NCBI RefSeq assembly: GCF_017832355.1
Contig: NZ_JAFIBY010000005.1
Span: forward strand, 310,001 to 374,000
Direction: 5' to 3'
DNA length: 64,000 bases
DNA from: Serratia sp. PL17
Lineage (GTDB): Bacteria > Pseudomonadota > Gammaproteobacteria > Enterobacterales > Enterobacteriaceae
Part shown: positions 43,946 through 53,587 of the stretch, one piece after another
Layout: the number at the start of each line of letters is the position of its first letter
Position numbering within the stretch: position 1 is the first letter of the stretch
Notes under the pieces: generated by a model
The model's input: the letters and a program-made list of their open reading frames with translations, nothing else
Told to the model about the DNA's origin: nothing
Database searches by the model: none
Translations under genes and position numbers: made by a program

Positions 43946-43984
43946 TGGCCCGTAGGGTGAGGCCTTGGGGCCGAATAATCGAAC
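43946..43984 (+). repeat. Partner of the 25.6-kb scar
   Basis: CTGGCCCGTAGGGTGAGGCC and the following GTTGGGGCCGAATAAT-like bases match 25566-25604 in direct orientation. It lies between the two copies of the tRNA-Phe flank. Together these direct repeats bracket 18.4 kb that carry the biosynthetic cluster. Confidence 0.55.
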
Positions 43985-44017
43985 GGAGTTCGATGAAGAG
44001 TCCGTATCTCTGAAAGC

Positions 44018-44040
44018 AAAAAACCCGCCATAGGCGGGTT
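44018..44040 (-). terminator. Terminator of tRNA-Phe
   Basis: AACCCGCC / GGCGGGTT with a 3-nt loop, followed on the minus strand by TTTTTT. It lies 11 bp after the CCA end of the tRNA, a normal intrinsic terminator. Confidence 0.85.
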
Positions 44041-44050
44041 CTTCTAAATA

Positions 44051-44126
44051 TGGTGCCCGGACTCGGAATCGAACCAAGGACACGGGGATTTTCAATCCCC
44101 TGCTCTACCGACTGAGCTATCCGGGC
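44051..44126 (-). tRNA. pheV: tRNA-Phe (anticodon GAA)
   Basis: The minus strand gives a complete 76-nt cloverleaf beginning GCCCGGATAGCTCAGTCGG, with anticodon loop TTGAAAA (GAA, Phe), T-arm GGTTCGATTCC and encoded CCA. It equals the usual enterobacterial tRNA-Phe by eye. Position next to speC corresponds to the pheV locus of E. coli, a frequent site of island insertion. Confidence 0.97.
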
Positions 44127-45203
44127 AACGGGGCGCATTAAACCGTATTGACCGGATGCCGTCAATCGCTTTCTATCACAAAGCCGACCGGTTGCTCTAT
44201 TTTCAAGCAAGTCCCCCTGGCTTCTCTGCAATCGCTACGATTTAGTTAACACTTCAGCCCTTATGGTAAGCCTTGCGGTTACTTCAATACCGGCTCAAAC
44301 GCGACAATCGTTGACTTTCTTACCTGAAGGGGGAAGTGCCGGGGCCAGAAGATTGAACGTGGCGAAACGCGGGTTTATTCACGACGGGCACCTTCGCAGC
44401 CTGCGCCGAATAATCTCTCGCTACAGCTTTCTGGCGGACCCTCCTGAAGCTTTCAACGCCAGCACAATCAGCCTAAGTTCGCGCCGTGCGGCAGACCTAT
44501 GCGGTCGAGAAACCATGTGGTCGAACTGCAAGTGGATTACGCGTTTAACGTGTTCTCATCCTGTCAGTCTTGCCATGTGGTATTACCCATATGGCAAGAA
44601 TTAAATAATTATGCACTTTTAGCGGTTATTAACCGGCTTGAACCGTCAAAAAAAACGTGCAATCATTGCGCACATTCACCCTAGGGTGATTCCCCCTCAT
44701 CATATGTCAGAGGATTACAGGCATGACTGGTTTTGTTGCTCAAGTGCAGTTGCGCACCAGACATCTGATGATGCCATCACTCTGCCGTTACTTTTCCCGA
44801 ACGCGCTCGGCCAGTAATACTCTGCCTGCCATGCGGTAAGGCTATCTGATGCTCGCTGTTAGGCATTATTAAAAATAGAACTGCGGTTCTGGTTTTACTG
44901 ATGTCTATTGGTCGCTGCCGATACCAGCCCCCGATATATCCTTCATACTTGAAGTTGCATCTGTGTTGGCCACATTCACACGCCCGAGACACTGACGAAT
45001 GTCAGCTCATCGGGGTTGGTTCACTTGCCGCCTGGATGCAATACCCATTATTTTGGATAGCTACCTGATAACCTCAGGAGAGTCAGCCGGTCACAATTGC
45101 GCTCTATGCTGCAACCCCGGACATCACTTTGCCGGGATAACCTTTGTTATCTCATTACTGTGCCCTGTGGCACACCCTCATCCTTAACCGTTTGAGAGTT
45201 AGC
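44127..45203. other. Gene-poor spacer between tRNA-Phe and speC
   Basis: More than 1 kb without a convincing gene. A 113-codon frame at 44263-44604 has no ribosome site, signal or recognisable motif and is not called. The region contains a complete copy of the palindromic repeat family (44935-45059) and must hold the speC promoter and leader. I looked for a polyamine-sensing leader peptide like SpeFL and did not find one. Confidence 0.55.
44935..45059. repeat. Palindromic intergenic repeat, copy A (full length)
   Basis: A 125-bp element with inverted ends (left TATCCTTCATACTTGAAGTT, right complement TATCCAAAATAATGGGTATT, both next to TGCA) and an inner CTGAC-GAAT-GTCAG hairpin. The block GGCGGCAAGTGA...CGATGAGCT recurs in copies B and E. 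It contains no gene and resembles a MITE-like enterobacterial repeat. Confidence 0.6.
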
Positions 45204-47369
45204 ATGATGAAAGAATTGAAAATCGCCACCAGCGCCAGCCTGGTCGCTACCATTGAAACGCTGCGTCAGATCGTCCGCGTAGAGCAAACGGACTACACCG
45301 ATGTTGCTGCATTAGTGGTGTCGGTTGATGACGTCAACACCGGCATCCTGACGCAACTTAAAGCGACCGGGTTCGAGATCCCGACCTTTGTGGCGGTTGC
45401 CGCGGATGAACATCTTTCACCGGACTACCTGCCTTTTATCAGCGGCGTGTTTGCACTGGACGGCGCCAGTAAGGCGTTCTATATGGCGCAATTGGAAGCT
45501 GCTGCGGATGCCTATGAGCAAGCGTTGTTGCCGCCGTTTTTCAAAACATTGAAAACCTATGTGGAAATGGAGAACTCGACCTTTGCTTGCCCTGGGCACC
45601 AGGGTGGGGAGTTTTTCCGCAAACACCCGGCCGGTCGAAAGTTTTTCGAGTTCTACGGTGAAACGCTTTTCCGTTCTGACATGTGCAATGCTGATGTGAA
45701 GTTGGGCGATCTTTTGATCCACGAAGGGTCGGCCAAGGATGCGCAAAAGCATGCTGCGCGGGTATTCAACGCCGATAAAACCTACTTTGTGCTCAATGGG
45801 ACTTCTGCGGCCAACAAAGTCGTGACCAATGCACTGCTGACGCGTGGCGACCTGGTACTGTTCGACCGCAACAACCATAAGTCCAATCACCATGGCGCCT
45901 TGATTCAAGCCGGTGCGACACCGGTGTATCTGGAAACGGCGCGCAACCCGTTTGGTTTCATTGGCGGTATTGATTCACGCTGCTTTGATGAACACTACCT
46001 GCGCGAGCAAATTCGTGACGTTGCGCCGGAAAAGGCCAATGCAGCACGTCCGTTCCGGCTGGCAATCATTCAGCTTGGTACCTATGACGGCACCATCTAT
46101 AACGCACGTCAGGTGATCGACACTATCGGCCATCTGTGTGACTACATCCTGTTTGACTCTGCCTGGGTAGGTTACGAAGGCTTTATCCCGATGCTGAAAG
46201 AGTGCTCCCCGTTGTTGTTGGAGCTCGATGAGCTGGATCCGGGCATCTTTGTCACTCAATCGGTGCATAAGCAGCAGGCAGGCTTCTCACAGACTTCGCA
46301 GATCCACAAGAAAGACGATCACATCAAGGGGCAGAAGCGCCACTGCAATCACAAGCATCTCAATAATGCTTTCATGCTGCACGCTTCGACCAGCCCGTTT
46401 TACCCGCTGTTCGCCGCGCTGGATGTGAATGCCAAGATGCATGCCGGGGCAGCCGGTCGGCGCATGTGGATGGACTGCGTTAAACTGGGCATTGAGACGC
46501 GCAAGCAACTCTTGGAGCGCTGCTCGCAGCTTAAACCCTTTATTCCGCTGCAGGTGGCGGGTAAGAATTGGCAAGATTACGACACCGATCTGATCGCCAA
46601 CGACGCGCGTTTCTTCAACTTTGTACCGGGTGAGAAATGGCACGGTTTTGAAGGCTATGCTCAGGATCAGTATTTGGTGGACCCGTGCAAACTGCTGTTG
46701 ACCACGCCGGGCATTGACGCGGCCACCGGCCAGTACACCGAGTTTGGCGTGCCGGCGACTATTCTGGCCAACTTCTTGCGCGAGAACGGCATTGTTCCCG
46801 AAAAATGCGATCTTAATTCAATCTTGTTCCTGCTGACTCCGGCGGAAAACCCGGCCAAGATGGAACAGTTGGTGGACATGTTGGTGCAGTTCGAACGCTA
46901 TGTGGCAGAAGATGCGCCGTTAAGCGTGGTCCTGCCAACGGTATATCGCAAGAATGAACAGCGCTATCGCGGTTATACCTTGCGCCAACTGTGTCAGGAA
47001 ATGCACGATCTGTACGTCAGCTTTGACGTCAAGCAGCTGCAAAAAGAGATGTTCCGTCAGCGTCATTTCCCACAGGTGATGATGAACCCACAAGACGCGA
47101 ATGTGGAATTTATTCGCGATAACGTCGAACTGGTGCCTATCGGCCAGGCGGAAGGGCGCATTGCGGCGGAAGGCGCATTACCTTACCCACCGGGCGTATT
47201 GTGCGTGGTGCCTGGAGAAGTCTGGGGCGGGGCGGTGCAGCGTTACTTCCTGGCCTTGGAAGACGGGATTAACCGGCTGCCGGGCTTCTCGCCGGAGTTG
47301 CAGGGCGTGTATATAGAGAAAAAAGATCACGGCTGGAAACGCATCTTCGGCTATATGATCAAGCAATAG
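45204..47369 (+). CDS. speC: Ornithine decarboxylase SpeC
   Basis: A 721-residue PLP-dependent decarboxylase of the prokaryotic fold type I ornithine/lysine/arginine family. It makes putrescine from ornithine in the cytoplasm. The wing domain is at residues 1-110, followed by the PLP core (FACPGHQGGEFFRKHPAGR, SDMCNADVKLGDLLIHEGSA, DRNNHKSNHHGALIQAGATP) with Schiff-base Lys at about 355-356 in TQSVHKQQAGFSQ, and the C-terminal domain (GALPYPPGVLCVVPGE). It is called SpeC rather than inducible SpeF because it lies next to tRNA-Phe and mltC, as speC does in E. coli, and no potE antiporter follows. The start could be 45204 or 45207. Confidence 0.92.
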   Translation: MMKELKIATSASLVATIETLRQIVRVEQTDYTDVAALVVSVDDVNTGILTQLKATGFEIPTFVAVAADEHLSPDYLPFISGVFALDGASKAFYMAQLEAAADAYEQALLPPFFKTLKTYVEMENSTFACPGHQGGEFFRKHPAGRKFFEFYGETLFRSDMCNADVKLGDLLIHEGSAKDAQKHAARVFNADKTYFVLNGTSAANKVVTNALLTRGDLVLFDRNNHKSNHHGALIQAGATPVYLETARNPFGFIGGIDSRCFDEHYLREQIRDVAPEKANAARPFRLAIIQLGTYDGTIYNARQVIDTIGHLCDYILFDSAWVGYEGFIPMLKECSPLLLELDELDPGIFVTQSVHKQQAGFSQTSQIHKKDDHIKGQKRHCNHKHLNNAFMLHASTSPFYPLFAALDVNAKMHAGAAGRRMWMDCVKLGIETRKQLLERCSQLKPFIPLQVAGKNWQDYDTDLIANDARFFNFVPGEKWHGFEGYAQDQYLVDPCKLLLTTPGIDAATGQYTEFGVPATILANFLRENGIVPEKCDLNSILFLLTPAENPAKMEQLVDMLVQFERYVAEDAPLSVVLPTVYRKNEQRYRGYTLRQLCQEMHDLYVSFDVKQLQKEMFRQRHFPQVMMNPQDANVEFIRDNVELVPIGQAEGRIAAEGALPYPPGVLCVVPGEVWGGAVQRYFLALEDGINRLPGFSPELQGVYIEKKDHGWKRIFGYMIKQ

Positions 47370-47375
47370 CGACAG

Positions 47376-47394
47376 GCGGCCCATAACGGGCCGC
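47376..47394 (+). terminator. Terminator of speC
   Basis: GCGGCCC / GGGCCGC with a 5-nt loop, followed by TTT, starting 7 bp after the speC stop codon. Confidence 0.75.
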
Positions 47395-47484
47395 TTTCAC
47401 ATTATCGGTTCACGGGATGACAAAGCTGAAACCCACCGCTACCTTTTAGGTAAAACCATAGATATCAAGAATAAGAATAAGAAG

Positions 47485-48597
47485 ATGAAAGAAGAGGGTT
47501 ATCTGGAGTGGGTAGACGGAGAGAAAAGGCGCTCGACGCTACGTAATTTTAACTGGTTCTTATTGGTTAACGCCCTGTTCTCTGTCTATTTGTTTTTCCA
47601 ACGGGGTCAGGCCTTTGCTGCCCACTCTTTCGCGCAGTTGATAGGCGAAATGCCGGCGATAAGCGCCGTGATCCCGGTGTCGTCTCTGTCCTATGTTGTT
47701 TTACGTCAGTTAGCCCCAAGAGGGGAAAGTGCCGCGTGGCGTGGCGCCGTCGTTTCTATCTCGCTGCTGGCTTTGTGCTGGTGTGCCATTTTTCACCACC
47801 TTATCGTCAACGATCTCATTTACCTGGTCTACCCGCTGACGATAGGCCTGCTGTTTTCTTCATTGGTCGCGTTTTACCTGTCGCCAAAGCTGTTTTTCTT
47901 GTTCAGCATGCCGGTGCTGCTGGTCGCTATTGCCGAGAATATTTTTATCCGCAGCGCCTTTTCGCTGGCGAACATGATTTCATATGCGCTGATGCTGTTT
48001 CTGATTTACTCGGCTCAGCGGCGGTTGAAGCAGTGGTTCCAGTTGGCGATTGAGCGTGAGCAAGAAAACAAACGACTGATTGAACGCCTGAGCAAGCTGG
48101 CGCACCGCGATCCACTTACCGGTATCGCCAACCGGCGTTACTTTGATCACTACTTTGACGCTGTGTTATTGCGGGAGTCGACGCTGCAGTCGCCCTTTGC
48201 CCTGATCCTGCTGGACGTCGATTTTTTCAAAAAATACAACGACCATTATGGCCATCAGCAGGGGGATGAGTGCCTGATCAGGCTAGCCGCCTGTCTGGAG
48301 AGCGCGACCCGGCGTTCGCAGGATCTGGTGGCCCGCTATGGTAGTGAAGAGTTTATTATCCTGCTGCCGAAATCCGATGCCCGTGAGGCTGAAAACGTAG
48401 CACAACGAATCGCGGCGCTGCTCGCGGGGTTGGCGTTGCCGCATGCAGATTCTGAGGTGGCGCAATGGGTGACGGTAAGCCAGGGGGTTGCGCAATGGCA
48501 ACCGGGACAAAGCCGTGAGCAACTGCTGGCGGCAGCCGACATGGCGTTATACCGTGCCAAGGCGCTTGGTCGCAATGGCTATAGCATTGCAGAGTGA
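47485..48597 (+). CDS. Membrane-bound diguanylate cyclase (GGDEF domain)
   Basis: A 370-residue protein. The N-terminal 190 residues hold about six transmembrane segments (for example FNWFLLVNALFSVYLFF and VYPLTIGLLFSSLVAFYL). After a short coiled linker (EREQENKRLIERLSKLAHRDPLTGIANRRYFD) comes a GGDEF domain (about 205-370). The active-site motif is RYGSEEF (284-290) instead of the canonical GGEEF/GGDEF, and a product-inhibition I-site RSQD is at 277-280. It probably makes cyclic di-GMP from two GTP, promoting adhesion, if the Ser at the second position is tolerated. Stands alone between speC and mltC, an insertion relative to E. coli. Confidence 0.85.
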   Translation: MKEEGYLEWVDGEKRRSTLRNFNWFLLVNALFSVYLFFQRGQAFAAHSFAQLIGEMPAISAVIPVSSLSYVVLRQLAPRGESAAWRGAVVSISLLALCWCAIFHHLIVNDLIYLVYPLTIGLLFSSLVAFYLSPKLFFLFSMPVLLVAIAENIFIRSAFSLANMISYALMLFLIYSAQRRLKQWFQLAIEREQENKRLIERLSKLAHRDPLTGIANRRYFDHYFDAVLLRESTLQSPFALILLDVDFFKKYNDHYGHQQGDECLIRLAACLESATRRSQDLVARYGSEEFIILLPKSDAREAENVAQRIAALLAGLALPHADSEVAQWVTVSQGVAQWQPGQSREQLLAAADMALYRAKALGRNGYSIAE

Positions 48598-48642
48598 TGT
48601 GGTTGGTCAGGACGGCGCGACAGGCCGCCCTGACCAAGGTGA

Positions 48643-49719
48643 TTAACGGCGTCGATAGCTCTTCTGCGCGTTGTTCACTTTTACCAGGTAGCGGCGTGAT
48701 TCACCGGCTGGATGCTTGGTCGTCAACGTCTGGTAGACGTCGCCCGGCTGCATGCCATTGATGATACCCACCGCGCGCGTCCTGTCGCTGGAGAACACCC
48801 GCAATACGCTGCCTGCGCCACCGTTATAGGCGGTGATAACGGCATAGCGGCGTGAGGTTGGGTTCTGGATGCCGCCCAAATAGTTGTTCTGCAAAATGGC
48901 CAAATAGGCAGTACCGGTGTCGATGTTGTTCTCTGGATCGAACAGGTAGCTGCGGCTTGGCGTACCCCATTTCCCGCGCATCTGGAACACGTCTTTACCG
49001 GCGGTGTGTTGTACCACCTGCATCAGGCCGAGTGCATCCGAACCGCTTACCGCATACGGGTTAAAGCTTGATTCTGTCTGCATGATGGCCAGGATCAGTG
49101 ATTCTTCAACACCGTATTTTTCCGACGCTTTACGGACCATTGGCAGGTATTTATGCGCACGTTTGTCCAGGTGGTTTGGTACCAACTGGATGGTGATTGA
49201 GTAAATCACGTGCAGGCCGGAGGTGCGTTTTTGCAGTTTGGTCTGCAACAGGTAGTCAGCAAAGTGCGCCGCACGCCATTCCCAACGGATCGGCGCGCCT
49301 TTGTTATCCAGCACCTGGCCGTACAGGAACGGCTCTTTACTGATCTGGATATCGTTGACGTCGGAATAGAGATCGATAGAACCCGGATCGTCACCCATCA
49401 GCAAGGTGCTGATAATCGCCTGACGCAGGTGTGCAGCAGGATCGGTGGTGGCGATGGTTTCAATAGTGATGGCACCAGAATCAAAGTTAATGTGGCTACG
49501 GGTTTGATACTGGTCGGTATATTTAACGTAATCTTTTGGCCCGGCGATCAGAACTTCGTTCAGACCCCAGATATTCTCAATGTTGTGGGCGAACTGCCCC
49601 ATCAGGATCTCAAAGCCATTGGTGTCTTTGACCCAGGCTTCGTTGACGTCTTCACTTTTTTTGCTGGAACAAGAAATCAGCAAAGGCGCTATCACTAGCA
49701 AAGCTAAAATTTTCTTCAT
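48643..49719 (-). CDS. mltC: Membrane-bound lytic murein transglycosylase C
   Basis: A 358-residue outer-membrane lipoprotein. The lipobox LLISC puts the lipidated Cys at residue 17. The N-terminal domain (about 30-190) is followed by an SLT-type lysozyme fold with catalytic Glu in [23 protein letters not shown] and the motif [13 protein letters not shown]. It cleaves peptidoglycan glycan strands to 1,6-anhydro muropeptides. Gene order mltC-yggX-mutY on the minus strand is conserved in enterobacteria. Confidence 0.96.
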   Translation of the reverse strand: MKKILALLVIAPLLISCSSKKSEDVNEAWVKDTNGFEILMGQFAHNIENIWGLNEVLIAGPKDYVKYTDQYQTRSHINFDSGAITIETIATTDPAAHLRQAIISTLLMGDDPGSIDLYSDVNDIQISKEPFLYGQVLDNKGAPIRWEWRAAHFADYLLQTKLQKRTSGLHVIYSITIQLVPNHLDKRAHKYLPMVRKASEKYGVEESLILAIMQTESSFNPYAVSGSDALGLMQVVQHTAGKDVFQMRGKWGTPSRSYLFDPENNIDTGTAYLAILQNNYLGGIQNPTSRRYAVITAYNGGAGSVLRVFSSDRTRAVGIINGMQPGDVYQTLTTKHPAGESRRYLVKVNNAQKSYRRR

Positions 49720-49788
49720 CTAAAATAAAAGCCGTATACGAGAAGAATTTAAGGTATTGAAGAGGGCCAGCGCCTGGCCCCAACAGCG

Positions 49789-50061
49789 TTATTCGCTTGG
49801 CGGCGTATAGCCTTCGATGTGCACGTCATGCCCTTCGAACAGGAACTTGATCATTTCCGCTTCCAGCAGTTTGCGATCATCCACGTTCATCATGTTCAGC
49901 TTCTTCTCGTTGATCAGCATGGTTTGTTTTTTCATCCATTCTGCCCAGGCTTCTTTCGAGATCTCGTTATAGATACGTTTGCCGACGTCCCCAGGATAAA
50001 GCTGGAAGTCCTGCCCTTCGGCATCACGCTGCAGGAAGGTACAAAAAATGGTTCTGCTCAT
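49789..50061 (-). CDS. yggX: Fe(2+)-trafficking / oxidative damage protection protein YggX
   Basis: A 90-residue protein beginning [20 protein letters not shown] with the single early Cys (Cys7) typical of YggX, and the [22 protein letters not shown] core. It helps protect Fe-S proteins from oxidation and is usually linked with mutY, as here (about 65 bp apart). Confidence 0.95.
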   Translation of the reverse strand: MSRTIFCTFLQRDAEGQDFQLYPGDVGKRIYNEISKEAWAEWMKKQTMLINEKKLNMMNVDDRKLLEAEMIKFLFEGHDVHIEGYTPPSE

Positions 50062-50126
50062 GCTAATTCCTCATCAATGGCGCTATCGCCAAATAAACCC
50101 GTCATACTTTCGACGTCTTTAGGGTA

Positions 50127-51188
50127 TTAATCCTGCTGGCGCGGTGACTGTTTTGCCAGCTGTTGTAACAGACGGTCAACCGGCGCTGCCAGCCCGACCG
50201 ATGGCGGCTGCGCTAAGTTATACCAGAGACCGGCACCCTCATCCATGCTGCTGCCTGCGTCGTCCATTTCCAGCCATATCGGCACAATATCGAGATGGAA
50301 ATGACTGAAAGTATGGCGAAATGCGGTCAACTGTTGCTGGCGATTGTTTTTCAGACCGCGTTGTTGCAGCCAGAGTTCCATCTCTTCACGTTCGCTGAAC
50401 TGCGGGAAGCAGAATAGGCCTCCCCACAGCCCAACGGCCGGCCGTTGTTCCAACCAGGCTTGTTCGCCCTGCTGCAACAATAAAAAGTAGGCCGTTTTTT
50501 CCGGTAAAGTCTGCTTGGGTTTCTTACCCGGGTATTTCGCCCAGCTGTGATTGGCATAGGCGATACAGCCCAGGCTGAGCGGGCATAGCTCGCATTTGGG
50601 CTTGGAGCGGGTGCAGACCATCGCACCCAGATCCATCATCGCCTGATTGAACTGGCCGACGCCTTGGGCTGGGGTAACATTTTCACTGATCTGCCACAGA
50701 CGGTTTTCGACGTCCTTCTTGCCCGGCCAGCCTTCAACCGCATAGCAGCGTGCCAACACGCGTTTCACGTTGCCGTCGAGGATCGGGTAATGTTGGCCGA
50801 GTGCCAACGACAGCACTGCCCCAGCGGTTGAACGGCCGATTCCGGGCAGCGCGTGGATTTCTTCAAAGGTTGTCGGGAACTCGCCGCCGTGCTGTGCGAC
50901 AATAGTCTGCGCAGCCTTGTGCAGGTTACGCGCTCGGGCGTAGTAGCCCAGGCCGGTCCACAGATGCAGCACTTCGTCCAGCGGCGCCTCTGCCAGAGCA
51001 CGCACGTTGGGAAAACGGGCGATAAAGCGCTGAAAGTAAGGGATCACGGTGGCAACCTGAGTTTGTTGCAACATGACCTCAGAGAGCCATACTTGATAGG
51101 CGGTTTTATCCAACTGCCACGGCAAGGTTTTGCGGCCGTAGCGTTGGTACCAGTCAAGCACCACCTGTGCGAACTGTTGTGCTTGCAT
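50127..51188 (-). CDS. mutY: A/G-specific adenine DNA glycosylase MutY
   Basis: A 353-residue repair enzyme that removes adenine mispaired with 8-oxoguanine. The HhH-GPD domain (residues about 25-180) includes [18 protein letters not shown] with the catalytic Glu and [14 protein letters not shown]; the catalytic Asp is in QAMMDLGA. The [4Fe-4S] ligands are C-x6-C-x2-C-x5-C ([17 protein letters not shown]). The C-terminal NUDIX-like domain recognises 8-oxoG. The start at 51188 ([18 protein letters not shown]) matches the family; longer in-frame starts lie in the divergent promoter region. Confidence 0.96.
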   Translation of the reverse strand: MQAQQFAQVVLDWYQRYGRKTLPWQLDKTAYQVWLSEVMLQQTQVATVIPYFQRFIARFPNVRALAEAPLDEVLHLWTGLGYYARARNLHKAAQTIVAQHGGEFPTTFEEIHALPGIGRSTAGAVLSLALGQHYPILDGNVKRVLARCYAVEGWPGKKDVENRLWQISENVTPAQGVGQFNQAMMDLGAMVCTRSKPKCELCPLSLGCIAYANHSWAKYPGKKPKQTLPEKTAYFLLLQQGEQAWLEQRPAVGLWGGLFCFPQFSEREEMELWLQQRGLKNNRQQQLTAFRHTFSHFHLDIVPIWLEMDDAGSSMDEGAGLWYNLAQPPSVGLAAPVDRLLQQLAKQSPRQQD

Positions 51189-51368
51189 CATAAGCAGATT
51201 CGATATCCGGCAGAAAATGAAGCGCGATTGCAGCATAGAGTCATGATGCTGTAAACCGGAACTTTCCGACGTCGCACGGCAGGTACATAAGATGAACACT
51301 TGCTAAACCAATGTATCTTTGCATAATGCGCGTTTCCCTAATTAGCAGCCAAACAGACAGAAAGCACT

Positions 51369-52088
51369 ATGATTAATGACGTCATCTCCCCGGAATTTGA
51401 TGAGAACGGCCGCGCTATGCGCCGTATCCGCAGTTTTGTTCGCCGCCAGGGGCGGCTGACCAAAGGCCAGCAGCACGCGCTGGACCACTATTGGCCGGTG
51501 ATGGGCGTGGAGTATCAGGCTGAACCTGTCGACATCGCAGCACTGTTCGGGCGCGATGCGCCAACCGTGCTGGAGATCGGTTTTGGTATGGGCGCCTCTC
51601 TGGTGACCATGGCGGGCAATAACCCGCAGCAGAACTTCTTGGGGATTGAAGTACATTCGCCGGGCGTGGGCGCGTGCTTGGCCGACGCCACCGAAGCGGA
51701 ATTGAGCAACCTGCGCGTAATGTGTCACGACGCGGTTGAGGTGTTGGAGAATATGATCCCGGACGGTTCGCTGGACATGGTTCAGCTGTTTTTCCCCGAT
51801 CCGTGGCACAAAGCGCGCCATAACAAGCGCCGCATCGTACAGACGCCGTTTGTTGAATTGGTGCGTCGTAAACTGAAAGTTGGCGGCGTGTTCCACATGG
51901 CTACCGACTGGCAGCCTTATGCAGAACATATGTTAGAGGTTATGAACGGGATCTCAGGCTACCGTAATCTTTCCAGCGATAATGATTATGTGCCGCGTCC
52001 GGATTCACGCCCACTGACAAAATTTGAATTACGTGGCCAGCGTCTGGGACATGGCGTTTGGGATTTGATGTTTGAGAGGAAAGAATAA
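51369..52088 (+). CDS. trmB: tRNA (guanine-N7-)-methyltransferase TrmB
   Basis: A 239-residue SAM-dependent enzyme methylating G46 of tRNAs. SAM-binding motif [16 protein letters not shown], conserved [18 protein letters not shown] and C-terminal [21 protein letters not shown] are all present. Divergent from mutY; its stop overlaps the yggL start (TAATG). Confidence 0.96.
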   Translation: MINDVISPEFDENGRAMRRIRSFVRRQGRLTKGQQHALDHYWPVMGVEYQAEPVDIAALFGRDAPTVLEIGFGMGASLVTMAGNNPQQNFLGIEVHSPGVGACLADATEAELSNLRVMCHDAVEVLENMIPDGSLDMVQLFFPDPWHKARHNKRRIVQTPFVELVRRKLKVGGVFHMATDWQPYAEHMLEVMNGISGYRNLSSDNDYVPRPDSRPLTKFELRGQRLGHGVWDLMFERKE

Positions 52089-52414
52089 TGGCTAAGAACC
52101 GCAGTCGTCGTTTACGTAAAAAGTTACACATTGAAGAGTTTCAGGAGCTGGGTTTCTCCGTAGCATGGCGTTTTGCCGAAGGCACTTCGGTTGAAGATAT
52201 CGACGGCACGCTGGACGCTTTCATTGATGAAGTGATCGAGCCGAACGGCATGGCGTTTGACGGTAGCGGCTACCTGCAGTGGGAAGGTTTGATCTGCCTG
52301 CAAACTATTGGTCACTGCACCGACGAACAGCGCGAACTGGTCAAAAAATGGCTGGAAGCGCGTAAACTGTCCGACGTTAAGGTCAGCGATCTGTTCGATA
52401 TCTGGTGGGACTGA
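52088..52414 (+). CDS. yggL: YggL family protein (DUF469)
   Basis: A 108-residue conserved protein: basic start [25 protein letters not shown] and an acidic body (DGTLDAFIDEVIEPNGMAFDG), as in the YggL/DUF469 family reported to associate with ribosomes. Translationally coupled to trmB by overlap. Confidence 0.92.
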   Translation: MAKNRSRRLRKKLHIEEFQELGFSVAWRFAEGTSVEDIDGTLDAFIDEVIEPNGMAFDGSGYLQWEGLICLQTIGHCTDEQRELVKKWLEARKLSDVKVSDLFDIWWD

Positions 52415-52466
52415 TTTTCCCTGCCCGATCGGCGCGGCCCGGTGCCGCGCTAGGCTTATTGATTTT

Positions 52467-52491
52467 AAGGTGCCTTAACGGCGCCTTTGTT
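52467..52491 (+). terminator. Terminator of trmB-yggL
   Basis: AAGGTGCC / GGCGCCTT with a 5-nt loop and a T-rich tail (TTTGTTTT), about 53 bp after the yggL stop. Confidence 0.8.
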
Positions 52492-52493
52492 TT

Positions 52494-52612
52494 ATGCCCA
52501 AAATATTTCAAGTTGCAGCTAGGCGGCAAGTTTGTGAGTCCTCGGGAGCTTACTCAGGTAAGTGATCTGGCGATGAAACGCAGCCAACAACGCGGCGGCT
52601 TGAAAGATGAAG
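52494..52612. repeat. Palindromic intergenic repeat, copy B
   Basis: Shares AAGTTGCAGCTAGGCGGCAAG-like and GGAGCTTACTCAGGTAAGTGAT blocks with copies A and E, and ends with a reversed CTTGAAAGATGAAGGG. It lies in the leader of glsB and its right end abuts the ribosome site of that gene. Confidence 0.6.
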
Positions 52613-52625
52613 GGAGACCCGGAGT

Positions 52626-53558
52626 GTGACCGCGGTGGTAACTACATTGGATAACGCGTTGCTGGATGACATTCTGCAACAGGTGCGCCCGCTGATTGGC
52701 CAGGGCAAAGTGGCGGATTACATTCCTGCGTTGGCGGAAGTGGCTGCTGATCGCTTGGCCATTGCCATTTGCACTGTCGACGGTGAAATGTTCCAGGCGG
52801 GTAACGCCACCGAGCGCTTCTCTATTCAGTCTATTTCTAAGGTGCTGAGCCTGACGCTGGCACTGGCGCGCTATCAGGAACATGAAATCTGGCAGCGGGT
52901 CGGCAAAGAGCCTTCCGGCCTGCCGTTCAACTCGTTGTTGCAGCTGGAGATGGAGCAGGGTAAACCGCGCAATCCGTTTATTAACCCCGGTGCGCTGGTG
53001 GTGTGCGACATGCTGCAAACCCGGCTCAGCGCCCCCAAACAGCGCATGCTGGAAGTGGTGCGCCAACTGGCCGGTGAAGATGACCTGGCCTATGACGCGC
53101 GGGTGGCACGTTCCGAGTTTGAGCACTCGGATCGCAATGCCGCAATAGCCTATCTGATGAAATCATTCGGTAATTTCGAGAACGACGTGCTCACCGTGCT
53201 GCAAACGTATTTTCACTACTGTGCGCTGCGAATGAGTTGCGTAGAGCTGGCACGCAGCTTTGTTTACCTGGCCAATCATGGTCGCGACCTTCGGGGGCGT
53301 GAAGTGATCAGCCCATTGCAGGCGCGGCAGATTAATGCGCTGATGATGACCAGCGGTATGTACGACGGCGCAGGGGAGTTTGCTTACCGTGTGGGTATGC
53401 CGGGCAAATCTGGCGTCGGCGGCGGCATTGTCGCCATTGTTCCCGATGAGCTGTCGATCGCAGTCTGGTCACCGGAGCTGGATGCCTCCGGTAACTCATT
53501 GGCGGGAACTGCGGCACTGGAACTGTTGTCTCAACGGATTAGCCGTTCGATTTTTTAG
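52626..53558 (+). CDS. glsB: Glutaminase GlsB
   Basis: A 310-residue beta-lactamase-fold glutaminase that hydrolyses glutamine to glutamate and ammonia. The catalytic Ser-x-x-Lys is in [12 protein letters not shown], with NPFINPGAL and the late [25 protein letters not shown]. Starts at a GTG preceded by GGAG. Located between yggL and yggN. The leader consists largely of repeat copy B. Confidence 0.94.
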   Translation: MTAVVTTLDNALLDDILQQVRPLIGQGKVADYIPALAEVAADRLAIAICTVDGEMFQAGNATERFSIQSISKVLSLTLALARYQEHEIWQRVGKEPSGLPFNSLLQLEMEQGKPRNPFINPGALVVCDMLQTRLSAPKQRMLEVVRQLAGEDDLAYDARVARSEFEHSDRNAAIAYLMKSFGNFENDVLTVLQTYFHYCALRMSCVELARSFVYLANHGRDLRGREVISPLQARQINALMMTSGMYDGAGEFAYRVGMPGKSGVGGGIVAIVPDELSIAVWSPELDASGNSLAGTAALELLSQRISRSIF

Positions 53559-53587
53559 CCCATCACGGAAGGGCGTCAGGAGAAAAT

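Noticed and set aside
44263..44604. 113-codon open frame between tRNA-Phe and speC
   Set aside because: No ribosome site, no domain, no signal; composition fits non-coding sequence.
44690..45203. SpeFL-type polyamine-sensing leader peptide before speC
   Set aside because: No short frame with the expected His/Arg/Phe-rich pattern and spacing was found; such leaders are known for speF rather than speC.
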